From the NCBI RefSeq assembly GCF_015711475.1, contig NZ_CP065027.1, forward strand, positions 682,001 through 746,000: a stretch of DNA of 64,000 bases. Reading direction: 5' to 3'. Positions within the stretch are counted from its first letter, which is position 1. Every line of letters begins with the position of its first letter. Origin of the DNA: Actinomyces trachealis. Its GTDB lineage: Bacteria > Actinomycetota > Actinomycetes > Actinomycetales > Actinomycetaceae. Below are positions 44,305-53,071 of this stretch, one piece after another. Below the pieces are notes generated by a model. The model did not search any database and was not told the origin of the DNA. It saw nothing but the letters and a program-made list of their open reading frames with translations. A program made the position numbers and the translations under genes.

Positions 44305-45813
44305 ATGAGTGACGCCGTCCACGCCACCGTGCCCCAGCTTGTGCCTGGCACCTCATCCAGCAGCGCCCCCGGCCCCGCCGTCCTACCCTCCGACGCCTCG
44401 CCTGTCCGCCGGGGCATGCGCGTGCTCATCCTCGGCGGTGGCCCCGGCGGTTACGAGGCCGCACTGGTGGCTGCGCAACTCGGCGCCCAGGTCCGCCTCA
44501 TAGAAGAGCACGGTATGGGCGGAAGCGCTGTCCTGACCGACGTCGTCCCCTCCAAGACCCTCATCGCCACCGCCGAGTGGCTGCGCGGCGTGGAGCAGGC
44601 CGGAGAGCTCGGCATCACGCTGGCAGGCGCCACTGGCGGTACCAGCGTGGACCTGGCTCACGTCAATGCCCGGGTGCGGGGCCTTGCCGCCGAGCAGTCC
44701 CGCGACCTGACCTACCGCATGGCCCAGAAAGGCATTGAGGTGGTCCCTGGCCGCGGCCGCCTGGGCCCCCTTGATGATGTAGGCGTGCGTACCGTCTACC
44801 TGGCCGCCCCGGACGGCACCACCAGCGAACTCCACGGCGAGCTGGTCCTCCTGGCCACCGGCGCCCGCCCCCGCGAGTTACCAGCAGCCAAACCGGACGG
44901 CCGCCGTATCCTCACCTGGACCCAGCTCTACGACTTGGACACCTTGCCAGAGCACCTGATCGTCGTCGGCTCGGGCGTGACCGGGGCCGAGTTCGCTGGC
45001 GCCTACCTGGCCTTGGGTAGCCGCGTCACCTTGGTCTCCAGCCGCGAGCGTGTGCTACCCACCCTGGACCCTGACGCCGCCGAGCTGGTGGAGGCAGGTT
45101 TCCGTAGCCGCGGCATGGAGGTCCTCTCGGATGCTCGTGCGAAGTCCGCCCAGGTGGTGGGTGCTGGCAGCGACGAGCATGTGGAGGTGCGCCTGGCGGA
45201 CGGCCAGGTGGTGCACGGCTCCCACTGTCTCATGGCCGTCGGCGCTATCCCCGCCACCAAGGGCCTGGGCCTAGAGGAGGCGGGCGTGGCCCTCAGCCCC
45301 TCGGGTCATATTCGCGTGGACCGCGTCTCACGCACCACCGCCTACCGCGTCTACGCCGCCGGTGACTGCACCGGCGTGTTCCCCCTGGCCTCCGTGGCCG
45401 CCATGCAGGGGCGCATTGCCATGCGGCACGCCCTGGGCGACGCCGTCGCCCCCCTGGAGGTGGGCACGGTGTCCCAGGCGGTGTTCACGCTCCCGGAAAT
45501 CGCCTCGGTGGGCATTAGCGTGGGGGAGCTGGAGGAGTTTGATGCCGTTGCCACCACCGTGCCGTTAGGTCGCAACGCACGCGCCAAGATGTTGGGCCTT
45601 AGGGAAGGCTTCATCAAGCTTTATTCGCAGCGCCGCACTGGCGAGGTGCTGGGCGGGGTGGTGGTGGGTAGCCGCGCCAGTGAGCAGATACTGGCTGTCA
45701 CCCTGGCGGTCACCCACCGTCTCACGGTGGAGCAGATGATGAACGCCTTTTCGGTCTACCCCTCACTGTCCGGGACGCTTACGGAGGCGGCCCGTCAGCT
45801 GCACGTGCGTTAA
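44305..45813 (+). CDS. NAD(P)H-quinone reductase-like flavoprotein of the lipoamide dehydrogenase family
   Basis: A 502-residue FAD/NAD(P) protein. An N-terminal Ser/Pro-rich extension precedes the FAD loop LILGGGPGGYEAAL; then come the NAD loop VVGSGVTGAEFAGAYLALG and the FAD contact YAAGDCTGV. The redox pair of true lipoamide dehydrogenases (GGTCxNxGCIPSK) is here GGSAVLTDVVPSK with no cysteine, and the C-terminal HxxxxE motif is SVYPSLSG. This matches the mycobacterial LpdA (Rv3303c) group, which acts as a quinone reductase. The divergent neighbour is a phosphohexomutase, also close to lpdA in mycobacteria as I recall. Confidence 0.88.
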   Translation: MSDAVHATVPQLVPGTSSSSAPGPAVLPSDASPVRRGMRVLILGGGPGGYEAALVAAQLGAQVRLIEEHGMGGSAVLTDVVPSKTLIATAEWLRGVEQAGELGITLAGATGGTSVDLAHVNARVRGLAAEQSRDLTYRMAQKGIEVVPGRGRLGPLDDVGVRTVYLAAPDGTTSELHGELVLLATGARPRELPAAKPDGRRILTWTQLYDLDTLPEHLIVVGSGVTGAEFAGAYLALGSRVTLVSSRERVLPTLDPDAAELVEAGFRSRGMEVLSDARAKSAQVVGAGSDEHVEVRLADGQVVHGSHCLMAVGAIPATKGLGLEEAGVALSPSGHIRVDRVSRTTAYRVYAAGDCTGVFPLASVAAMQGRIAMRHALGDAVAPLEVGTVSQAVFTLPEIASVGISVGELEEFDAVATTVPLGRNARAKMLGLREGFIKLYSQRRTGEVLGGVVVGSRASEQILAVTLAVTHRLTVEQMMNAFSVYPSLSGTLTEAARQLHVR

Positions 45814-45919
45814 GTGCTTAGCGCAGCTGCGGGGGAGAGGTTGGAGCGCCACAGGGGCTGGAAGAGCCCGTTTACTTCTCGGTCGCGTCACGTTCAACGC
45901 GGGGGCCATGGTGTAGGTA

Positions 45920-46738
45920 ATGATGACCACTATGTCCACACGCGAGACCTACCGCAAGGGGCCGGTGCTGCTGCGCGGCACCCAGATCCCCTCAACCACC
46001 ACCGATGCCCGCCTCTTGGCCCGCCCCGGCCAGAACGCCTGGCTCCACGCTGACCCCTGGCGGGTGCTGCGCATTCAGGCTGAGTTTGTGGAGGGGTTTG
46101 GTGCGCTCGCAGAGATCGGCTCTGCCATCTCCGTGTTCGGCTCCGCCCGGACCAAGCCGGAGGACCCGGACTACGCCGTTGCCGAGCGGATTGGTGCCGG
46201 GCTGGCGCGTGCTGGCTACGGCGTGATTACCGGTGGTGGCCCCGGCATGATGGAGGCCGCCAACAAGGGGGCGCAGCAGGCCGGTGGGCTCAGCGTGGGC
46301 CTGGGCATCGAGCTGCCCCACGAGCAGGGTATGAACGACTACGTGGACCTGGGCGTCCACTTCCGCTACTTCTTTGCCCGCAAGACCATGTTCCTGAAGT
46401 ACTCCGACGGCTTCGTGGTGATGCCTGGTGGCTTCGGCACGCTGGATGAACTCTTTGAAGCGATCACCTTGGTGCAGACGCAGAAGGTCTCCCACTTTCC
46501 GATCGTCCTGGTGGGTCGAGAGTTCTGGGGTGGCCTGGTGGCCTGGATTGAGAGTGTGCTCGTTGAGCGGGGGGTTATCTCCGCAGGGGACCGGGAACTG
46601 TTGCACGTGGTGGACACTGCCGAGGAGACCGTGCAGGTGGTGGTGTCCCGCGCCCGGTCCATGCGTGCGGCTGAGGCAGCTGCCTCGGGTCAGCCAGCGT
46701 CCAGCCCCACTGTCGGCTCCTCCGACGCCGACAGCTGA
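45920..46738 (+). CDS. LOG-family protein (TIGR00730; cytokinin riboside phosphoribohydrolase-like)
   Basis: A 272-residue Rossmann-fold protein. It has SVFGSARTKPEDPDY, VITGGGPGMMEAANKGA, the conserved FFARKTMFLKYSDGFVVMPG and PGGFGTLDELFEA with the catalytic glutamate and arginine. The family removes ribose-5-phosphate from nucleotides such as cytokinin monophosphates or AMP. Three possible starts (45920, 45923, 45935) are close together. It opens the block that resembles mycobacterial Rv1205-Rv1234. Confidence 0.92.
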   Translation: MMTTMSTRETYRKGPVLLRGTQIPSTTTDARLLARPGQNAWLHADPWRVLRIQAEFVEGFGALAEIGSAISVFGSARTKPEDPDYAVAERIGAGLARAGYGVITGGGPGMMEAANKGAQQAGGLSVGLGIELPHEQGMNDYVDLGVHFRYFFARKTMFLKYSDGFVVMPGGFGTLDELFEAITLVQTQKVSHFPIVLVGREFWGGLVAWIESVLVERGVISAGDRELLHVVDTAEETVQVVVSRARSMRAAEAAASGQPASSPTVGSSDADS

Positions 46739-46959
46739 GGCGCGTGCCGGTGTCTGCCCTAGCAACAAGGCACTTCGCCCAGGGCGTGAGCGTGCGGGGT
46801 CCAGGCTGTTTTGAGTCAACAGCAAGCAGTCGCGGGCAGCGGCATGATTTCAGTACATTCTCAGCGCGCACCCAGTCCGGTGGTGACGCTGACGGGGTTG
46901 CCTGGGGCTGGTGTGCGCTCCGCAGGCCTACACAGGGCGTGGCTTGTGTCACGTCGACC
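46739..46959. other. Gene-free stretch upstream of the DUF3117 gene
   Basis: I see no open frame with a family match and no RNA gene. A GGGCGTGAGC-type GC-rich segment follows the LOG gene without a clear terminator. The promoter of the next gene lies at the right end. Confidence 0.4.
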
Positions 46960-46988
46960 CTGACTTTCTGCCTGTGGTGACTTAGAAT
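46960..46988 (+). promoter_or_regulatory. Likely promoter of the DUF3117 gene
   Basis: CTGACT (46960-46965) and TAGAAT (46983-46988) are separated by 17 bases, close to the primary-sigma consensus. The start codon is 54 bases downstream. Confidence 0.5.
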
Positions 46989-47041
46989 AAGCGCGATTAC
47001 GCGGTTAAGTCGCCGCGTGGACGCTGACGAAAGGGGAGCTC

Positions 47042-47209
47042 ATGGCTGCCATGAAGCCCAGGACCGGTGACGGGCCGCTGGAAGTCGTCAAGGAAGGCCG
47101 CGCCATCATCATGCGCGTCCCGCTTGAGGGCGGTGGTCGGCTCGTCGTCGAGATCACCCCAGATGAGGTGAAGGCCCTGAGCGAAGCTCTGGCCACCGTC
47201 AAGATCTGA
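47042..47209 (+). CDS. DUF3117 small conserved protein
   Basis: A 55-residue protein that reads MAAMKPRTGDGPLEVVKE, then GRAIIMRVPLEGGGRLVVEI and ends ALSEALATVKI. This is the highly conserved actinobacterial DUF3117 family (mycobacterial Rv1211 type). Its function is unknown. AAAGGGGAGCTC directly precedes the ATG. It has its own promoter-like sequence upstream and a strong hairpin terminator 44 bases after the stop, so it is monocistronic. It lies in a region of conserved order: LOG protein, DUF3117, O-methyltransferase, tatB, mrp. Confidence 0.92.
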   Translation: MAAMKPRTGDGPLEVVKEGRAIIMRVPLEGGGRLVVEITPDEVKALSEALATVKI

Positions 47210-47252
47210 CCTGCCACGGTAGGCCCACCATCGTGGGCTCACAACCGTGGGA

Positions 47253-47285
47253 AAGGGCCGGGTTTCTGCATGGAGCCCGGCCCTT
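47253..47285. terminator. Hairpin after the DUF3117 gene
   Basis: AAGGGCCGGG (47253-47262) pairs exactly with CCCGGCCCTT (47276-47285). It lies between the DUF3117 gene and the converging O-methyltransferase gene. A smaller hairpin, GCCCAC/GTGGGC, is at 47223-47238. Confidence 0.7.
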
Positions 47286-47314
47286 CACGCACCTATGTAG
47301 TGCGGGTGCGTCTC

Positions 47315-47950
47315 TCAGGCGATACGGGTGGCCACCAGCAGACCGTCACCCACCGGCAGTAGGGTGGTCAGCAGGTCCTCACGCTCACGCAGCTCCTTGC
47401 CGAGTTCGCGTACGGCCACCGTCACCGGGTCACGGCGGGCCGGGTCGGCCACATGGTCATGCCACAGCATGCGGGTCACCACTAGTACGCCGCCACGGCG
47501 CAGCATCCGGAAAGCACCAGGCACCAGGTTGGGGGCATCAGCGGGCTCAGTGTCCAACACCACCATGTCGTAGGAGCGCTCCGCCATACGGGGCATGACG
47601 TCGGAGGCGCGGCCCTGGATCAGCCGCACCCGGGAGGAGCCAAAGCCCGCGAATCCGAAGGTCCGGCGGGCCTCACGCTGTAGCTCAGGGTCCAGGTCAA
47701 TGGTGGTGAGCACGCCGTCGGGGCCCATGCCGCTGAGCAGCCACAGGCCGGAGGTGCCGGTGCCGGTGCCTACCTCCGCAATGGACTTAGCGCCAGTGGC
47801 CGAGGCCAGCATGCGCAGAGCGGCCCCCGTGCCCGGGGAAACAGGGTTGACTCCGAGCTCCAGGCCACGCATACGGGCTGTGTTGATGGCCTCGGTCTCC
47901 TGGGCGAACTCCTCCGTGTACGACCAACTCAGGGTCTTGTCAGAGCTCAC
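47315..47950 (-). CDS. S-adenosylmethionine-dependent O-methyltransferase
   Basis: A 211-residue methyltransferase of the catechol/caffeoyl-CoA OMT family. It has the SAM loop IAEVGTGTGTSGLWLL, the acidic ribose contact TTIDLDPELQ, and the metal-binding MVVLDTEPAD. The GTG at 47950 lies after GAAGGGGG; a longer frame would add an unlikely 23 residues and overlap the tatB leader. It corresponds in position to mycobacterial Rv1220c. The natural acceptor is unknown. Confidence 0.88.
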   Translation of the reverse strand: MSSDKTLSWSYTEEFAQETEAINTARMRGLELGVNPVSPGTGAALRMLASATGAKSIAEVGTGTGTSGLWLLSGMGPDGVLTTIDLDPELQREARRTFGFAGFGSSRVRLIQGRASDVMPRMAERSYDMVVLDTEPADAPNLVPGAFRMLRRGGVLVVTRMLWHDHVADPARRDPVTVAVRELGKELREREDLLTTLLPVGDGLLVATRIA

Positions 47951-48064
47951 TGTGAGCCCCCTTCCGTGGCAGATCCGATCTTTCCGCTCAGGGCCATTGT
48001 TCCAGGTGCTTGCGCCCAAAGGCGACAGGGGCTCACAGCGTGTGGGGCCAAGTATGCTGTGTGG

Positions 48065-48886
48065 GTGTTCGGATTCTCCGGGTCAGAGTTTCTCCTGATC
48101 GTCATCGTGATCGCTGTGGTGGTGGGACCCAGCCGCCTGCCTGAGTACACGCGCACCCTCACGCGCCTGGTCAAGCGCCTGCGGGTCTTTATTGAGAACA
48201 CCAAGGAACAGATCGCGGAGGAGGTCGGCCCCGAGCTGGCTGACCTGGACTTCTCAGAGCTGGATCCCCGACAGTACGACCCGCGCAAGATCGTGCGCGA
48301 GGCCTTGGGGGAGGACATTGACGCCATCAAGAAGGACCTCACACAGCCCTTCAAGTCCGTCAAGGAGGCCGCAGAGGAGGCTTCCAGCTCCGCCGTCAAG
48401 GAAGCTAACGAGGTTAACCAGGCAGACCGGGCCAAGGGCACCCTGGCGGAGCGCATCGAGGCCAAGAAGCAGGAGACCAAGGCGGCCCGCGAGCTGAGCC
48501 CGGTGGAGGCTACCGGGGCGGCGACGGCGGCCTTCGTGGCCCAGCGTGATGCCAAGGCCGCGCAGGAGGCTGCCCTGGCTGAGGCCGCTGCCGCCAGCGT
48601 GGCTGAGGGGTCCATCGATGATCCCACCGGCTGGGCCGTCGACCACAAGAAGGATCAGGACCCCGAGGAGTACCCGCAGGCCGATGCCGCCCAGGAAGAT
48701 TCCACTGCGGCATCCACTAGGGCTTCTGCTGCGGCCGCCGCTGTGCCGCCGAGCGTCGTCCCGGAGGAGGACGGTGCTGCTGCTTCCCGTGCTACCCGGC
48801 CGCTCTCCCCTCGGGACATCGTGCGCGCCGCCAATGCTGCAGCCCGCGCCCGCGCTGAGGCCCGCGAGGCCACGCCCGTCTCCTGA
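48065..48886 (+). CDS. tatB: Sec-independent translocase subunit TatB
   Basis: TatB recognises twin-arginine signal peptides with TatC. The 273-residue protein starts MFGFSGSEFLLIVIVIAVVV, a membrane helix followed by the family hinge GPSRLPEYT and an amphipathic helix. The actinobacterial segment ELADLDFSELDPRQYDPRKI follows. The remaining 150 residues are an Ala/Glu/Lys-rich, likely coiled and disordered tail, longer than usual. The GTG at 48065 gives the canonical start. tatA and tatC are not in the window. Confidence 0.92.
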   Translation: MFGFSGSEFLLIVIVIAVVVGPSRLPEYTRTLTRLVKRLRVFIENTKEQIAEEVGPELADLDFSELDPRQYDPRKIVREALGEDIDAIKKDLTQPFKSVKEAAEEASSSAVKEANEVNQADRAKGTLAERIEAKKQETKAARELSPVEATGAATAAFVAQRDAKAAQEAALAEAAAASVAEGSIDDPTGWAVDHKKDQDPEEYPQADAAQEDSTAASTRASAAAAAVPPSVVPEEDGAAASRATRPLSPRDIVRAANAAARARAEAREATPVS

Positions 48887-49011
48887 ACCCGGAACTGATG
48901 CGCTGAGCTGCTGGGCCCCTCCGTGAGGGAGTGCCGCAGTGCGGACGGCCCCAGCAAGAACGGGCGAACCCAGTAGAAACCGGAGAGCCGACTGGGCGGG
49001 CAGCCCAGCCC

Positions 49012-50157
49012 TCAACCGACCGGGTTGACGCCCAGGGGCCGCCCTGCCAGGCCGCGCGCCCGATGCGCCAGCACGCCCGCCACCCGCGAGAGCTCCGCGC
49101 CCGCCGTCGAGCCCTCCGCGGGAGCGCCGTCGGCACCGATACTGGCCGGGACCCCGACGTCGGCGCCCTCACGCAGGCGGATATCCAAAGGCAGCTGGGC
49201 CAGCAATGGCACCTCATAGCCCAGGGTGTGCGTGAGTGACTCACTGACCGCCTGGCCGCCACCGGAGCCAAAGATCTCTAGGCGCGTGCCGTCCGGCTGC
49301 TCCATCCAGGACATGTTCTCGATCACACCCACCACCCGCTGCTGGGTCTGCGTGGCGATCAGGCCCGTGCGCTCCGCCACCTCAGCGGCAGCCGTCTGTG
49401 GGGTGGTGACCACCAGGATCTCCGCGTTGGGCAGCAGCTGCGCCACGGAGATCGTGACGTCACCGGTGCCGGGGGGCAGGTCCAGCAGCAGCACGTCCAG
49501 GTCGCCCCAGAACACGTCGGAGAGGAACTGCTGCACGGCCCGGTGCAGCATGGGGCCACGCCACACCACCGGCTGCTTGTTCTCCACGAACATGCCGATC
49601 GATATGACTTTCACGCCGTGGGCGATGGGTGGCACGATCATGCCATCCAACTGCGTGGGCACGTGCTCCACCCCCAGCATTCGGGGGATCGAGAAGCCGT
49701 AGATGTCGGCGTCTACCACACCCACGTTCAGGCCCTGGGCAGCCATGGCGGCAGCCAGGTTCGCGGTTACGGAAGACTTGCCCACCCCGCCCTTGCCGGA
49801 GGTCACCGCGTAGACGCGCGTCAGGTTGCCGGGCTTGGTGAAGGGGATAACCGGCTCGCTGGCCCCGCCCCGGAGGCGACGACGCAGCTGAGCCCGCTCC
49901 TCGTCGTCCATAACCCCCAGCTTTACCCGCACGGCCGTGACGCCTTCCAGGGCGCTCACTTCACGTTCGACGTCGGCGCGGATCGTGTCCTTCAGGGGGC
50001 AGCCAGCCACTGTCAGCAGCACGTGGACCTCTACGGCGCCATCCTCGGCCACCTCCACGGATTTGACCATACCCAGGTCGGTGATCGGGCGGCGGATCTC
50101 TGGGTCGATGACATGGGACAGGGCCTCGTGCACGGCCTCCTGGGTGGGGATAGACAT
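49012..50157 (-). CDS. mrp: Mrp/NBP35-family P-loop ATPase
   Basis: A 381-residue Fe-S carrier-type ATPase. An N-terminal MIP18/DUF59 domain (HVIDPEIRRPITDLGMV, TVAGCPLKDTI) precedes the ParA-like domain with GKGGVGKSS, DADIYGFSIPRML, WRGPMLHRAVQQFL and DLPPGTGDVTIS. The CxxC that binds the cluster in E. coli Mrp is absent: the place after IENMS reads WMEQPDGTR. This loss, as I recall, is shared by other actinobacterial Mrp proteins. Role in Fe-S delivery is therefore an inference from family. Confidence 0.92.
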   Translation of the reverse strand: MSIPTQEAVHEALSHVIDPEIRRPITDLGMVKSVEVAEDGAVEVHVLLTVAGCPLKDTIRADVEREVSALEGVTAVRVKLGVMDDEERAQLRRRLRGGASEPVIPFTKPGNLTRVYAVTSGKGGVGKSSVTANLAAAMAAQGLNVGVVDADIYGFSIPRMLGVEHVPTQLDGMIVPPIAHGVKVISIGMFVENKQPVVWRGPMLHRAVQQFLSDVFWGDLDVLLLDLPPGTGDVTISVAQLLPNAEILVVTTPQTAAAEVAERTGLIATQTQQRVVGVIENMSWMEQPDGTRLEIFGSGGGQAVSESLTHTLGYEVPLLAQLPLDIRLREGADVGVPASIGADGAPAEGSTAGAELSRVAGVLAHRARGLAGRPLGVNPVG

Positions 50158-50227
50158 AGCCGCATCCTAAGGGCGGGCACAGCGACGGCGTGAACGCTGT
50201 CCGCTACCAGCCAGGTTCGCGGCAGGC

Positions 50228-50821
50228 TCAGGCGCCTGTTGCGCCTGGCAGGGCCCCTGACGCCGCCTTGCCCTCCTCCGGCTCCTCCAGCTCCTGGATG
50301 TCCTCGTGCAGCTCCTCGCGGGTGCGCTGCTCCTCCGCCAGGATCTCCTCCAGCATGTCCCGCAGCTCCGAGCGCACAAAGTCACGGGTGGCCACCTCGT
50401 TAATCGCTAGGCGCAGGGCCGCGATCTCCCGGGTTAGGTACTCGGTGTCCTCCAAATTGCGCTGCGCCCGCTGCCGGTCCTGCTCAGCCAGCACACGGTC
50501 ACGGTCATCCTGCCGGTTCTGGGCCAACAGGATCAGGGGTGCCGAATAGGAGGCTTGGGTGGAGAAAGCCAGGTTCAGCAGGATGAAGGGGTAAGGGTCC
50601 CAAGCCTTGTCAGCAGTGGCCTGCGCCAGCACGATATTCGCGGTGATCCAGGCGATCACGAAGACCGTCATGTACAGGAGGAACTTCGGGGAGCCCATGA
50701 AGCGGGCGGTGGCCTCCGCGAAGCGCCCAAAACCGTCTGAGCTGGTGTCCCGGCGGGGCCGCAGCCAGCGCCGCCAGCGAGCGCGCGCCTCAGACAGCGG
50801 CTGGTCCAGCTGCTCAGCCAT
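50228..50821 (-). CDS. DUF1003 membrane protein
   Basis: A 197-residue protein with two membrane segments (around FLLYMTVFVIAWITANIV and YPFILLNLAFSTQASYSAP) and a coiled C-terminal region rich in Glu/Arg (QNRQDDRDRVLAEQDRQ). These are DUF1003 landmarks; the family's function is unknown. The ATG at 50821 lies seven bases after AGGAG and overlaps the stop of the MgtE-like gene by eight bases, so the two are translationally coupled. It ends in an acidic, Ala/Pro-rich tail. Confidence 0.88.
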   Translation of the reverse strand: MAEQLDQPLSEARARWRRWLRPRRDTSSDGFGRFAEATARFMGSPKFLLYMTVFVIAWITANIVLAQATADKAWDPYPFILLNLAFSTQASYSAPLILLAQNRQDDRDRVLAEQDRQRAQRNLEDTEYLTREIAALRLAINEVATRDFVRSELRDMLEEILAEEQRTREELHEDIQELEEPEEGKAASGALPGATGA

Positions 50822-52103
50822 TCGCGCTCCTCTCAATCATCTGGTCGGTGACGGCGTCATCCGCTTCACGCCAGTCGTCAGGCATCAGGTGGTCCAGCAC
50901 ATCATCCACGGATACTGCACCCAGCAGGCGACCTGCCTCATCGAGCACCGGCAGGGCGGTGAGGTTGTAAGTGGCCAGTAGGCGCGTGACCGTGCCAATG
51001 GAGTCCTCCGCGAGCACTACATCCAGGCCCTTGTCCAGCAGGGAGCCCACTGGTGCCTGCGGGCGTTCACGCAGGGCCCGCTGCAGGTGCACCATGCCCA
51101 GGTACTTGCCGGTGGGGGTCTCCAGGGGTGGGCGGCACACGAAGGCCACGGTGGCCAGGGAGGGAGAAACCTCCGCTTTGCGGGCCCGCGCTAGGAAGAC
51201 GGCTACAGTGGCCTCCGGTGGCAGGATGATCGGCTCGGTGGTCATGAGTCCACCGGCGGTGTACTCGTCGTAGGTGAGCAGACGGCGCACGTCCTCGGCC
51301 TCTTCGGGCTGCATCAGCTCCAGCAGCTCGTCGGCCTTGGGCTGGGGCAGTTCAGCCACTAGGTCGGCGGCGTCGTCAGGCTGCATATTGTCTAGGACGT
51401 CGGCGGCGCGGGCCGCGTCGAGGCCGGAGAGCAGAGCGACGGCGTCGTCGTCGGAGAGCTCCTCAACCGCGTCCGCCAGGCGCGCGTCCGTGAGTTCGGC
51501 AGCCACCTCGATCTGGCGGGCCAGGGGCAGGTCTGAGAGCACGTCCGCCAGGTCTGCGGCCTTGAGGTCTTCCATGGTGGCTAGCAGTGCGGTGGCCCCT
51601 TGCTGCTCGGTGGAGCCCGCCAAGCCGGTAACCTCCTCCGGGCGCACGTTCATGGTCTCGCCGCGGCGCAGGCCCAGGGGGCCGGAGGAGGCGCGCTGCA
51701 CGAACAGGCGGGTGACCTTCCAGTCCAGGCCCCGATCCTTCTCAATGGCGACGTCGCGGATCGTGACCGTGCCGGAGCCGTCACGCATGGTGACCACGCG
51801 GTCAAAGAGCTCCCCCATGACCAGAGTCTCCACGGCCCGCTGCTCAAAACGGCGGATGTTCATCAGGCCAGTGGTGATGACGGCGCCCGGCTCAATGGCC
51901 GTCACCCGGGACAAGGGCATGAAGACGCGGCGGCGTCCTGCCACCTCAATGACCAGTCCCACGGCGCGGGGATTGCCGCGCAGCTGTATGAGCACGACGA
52001 CGTCGTGGACCCGACCGACTGGGTCCCCAATGGGGTCGAAGACGGTGGTGCCCACGAGACGAGCGACGAACACGCGACTGGAGCGTGACCTGGAGTTCTC
52101 CAC
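50814..52103 (-). CDS. MgtE-like regulatory protein (PRC barrel, MgtE N domain, CBS pair) without channel domain
   Basis: A 429-residue soluble protein. It starts with a PRC-barrel-like region (ARLVGTTVFDPIGDPVGRVHDVVV), repeats it near residue 100, and continues with the helical MgtE N domain (LADVLSDLPLARQIEVAAEL, DAADLVAELPQPKADELLEL) and two CBS domains (GGLMTTEPIILPPEATV; LTALPVLDEAGRLLGAVSVDD). The membrane channel of MgtE magnesium transporters is missing. In MgtE these domains sense magnesium. Overlap with the DUF1003 gene suggests a two-part complex. It resembles mycobacterial Rv1232c. Confidence 0.88.
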   Translation of the reverse strand: MENSRSRSSRVFVARLVGTTVFDPIGDPVGRVHDVVVLIQLRGNPRAVGLVIEVAGRRRVFMPLSRVTAIEPGAVITTGLMNIRRFEQRAVETLVMGELFDRVVTMRDGSGTVTIRDVAIEKDRGLDWKVTRLFVQRASSGPLGLRRGETMNVRPEEVTGLAGSTEQQGATALLATMEDLKAADLADVLSDLPLARQIEVAAELTDARLADAVEELSDDDAVALLSGLDAARAADVLDNMQPDDAADLVAELPQPKADELLELMQPEEAEDVRRLLTYDEYTAGGLMTTEPIILPPEATVAVFLARARKAEVSPSLATVAFVCRPPLETPTGKYLGMVHLQRALRERPQAPVGSLLDKGLDVVLAEDSIGTVTRLLATYNLTALPVLDEAGRLLGAVSVDDVLDHLMPDDWREADDAVTDQMIERSANG

Positions 52104-52169
52104 GGTTCCAGACTAAGCGCCCGGCGTACTGACAGGTAATAGCTCTCCTAGGCGTGGGACGATAGAGCC

Positions 52170-53036
52170 ATGAGTCAGTTCCCCAGCAGCCTTGGCCCAA
52201 ACGGTCTCAGCAACCGTGCCGACACTGGAGTGCCCGTGGGGGAGGAGGCCGCCTCGTTCGCCACCTACGCGGAGGCGCAGTTCGCCGTTGACTCCCTGTC
52301 AGACGCCGGTTTCCCGGTGCAGCACCTGACCATCGTGGGCACTGACCTGCGGCAGGTGGAGCGCATCACCGGGCGTATGAGCTGGGGGCGGGCTGCCGCT
52401 GCGGGCGCTGGCTCGGGCCTGTGGCTGGGCATGTTCTTTGCCGCGATGATGGCCCTGTTCAACCCCGAGGGTGCCAGCACCGCCCTGTTTATGGGCTGCG
52501 TACTGCTCGGCGTGGTTTGGGGGATCCTGTTCCAACTGGCTGGTTACGCCCTGTCACGTGGTAAGCGGGACTTCACCTCCATCAGCCAGGTGGTGGCCTC
52601 GCGCTACTCGATCCTGGCTACTGAGCATGCCCGTGAGGCCGCCCAGGGCCTGGCTCAGGTGCCCGGCAACCTGCTGCGTGGCGGGCAGGCTGCTAAGCGC
52701 GCTGAAGAGCGGCGCCGGGCCCGCACCAATAATGGTGAGGCCGTGCCGAGTGCCTTCGGTTCCCGGCCAGATGAGAAGCCGCGTTTTGGTGTGCGTATCG
52801 ACGACGTCGCCCCCAGTGCCACCACCGCCGACGCCCCGCCAGCCCTGCCCCTGGGCACCGCGCCCGGAGCGGCCCCAGAGGTGCTGGTGCCCGACGCCCC
52901 GGCACCGGTCCTGCCTGCGGACGAGGCCGCCAAAGCCAGTGGCACCACCGTTGCGGGCGCTACGCCTGTAGTCGGCAGTGCCGGGAAGACCAAGTCAGAT
53001 AGTCCTGACCTGGACGACCCCTACCGGCGGCGCTGA
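52170..53036 (+). CDS. General stress protein 17M-like membrane-associated protein
   Basis: A 288-residue protein. Residues about 25-65 (FATYAEAQFAVDSLSDAGFPVQHLTIVG) form the GSP17M/YflT-like domain. Two membrane segments follow (GSGLWLGMFFAAMMALF and LFMGCVLLGVVWGILFQLAG), then a Arg-rich and Ala/Pro-rich cytoplasmic tail. It corresponds to mycobacterial Rv1234 in sequence type and position. Function is unknown. It diverges from the MgtE-like gene with a 66-base gap. Confidence 0.85.
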   Translation: MSQFPSSLGPNGLSNRADTGVPVGEEAASFATYAEAQFAVDSLSDAGFPVQHLTIVGTDLRQVERITGRMSWGRAAAAGAGSGLWLGMFFAAMMALFNPEGASTALFMGCVLLGVVWGILFQLAGYALSRGKRDFTSISQVVASRYSILATEHAREAAQGLAQVPGNLLRGGQAAKRAEERRRARTNNGEAVPSAFGSRPDEKPRFGVRIDDVAPSATTADAPPALPLGTAPGAAPEVLVPDAPAPVLPADEAAKASGTTVAGATPVVGSAGKTKSDSPDLDDPYRRR

Positions 53037-53071
53037 GCTTCCGGCACAGGCAGACGCAAAGGAGCTGAGGC

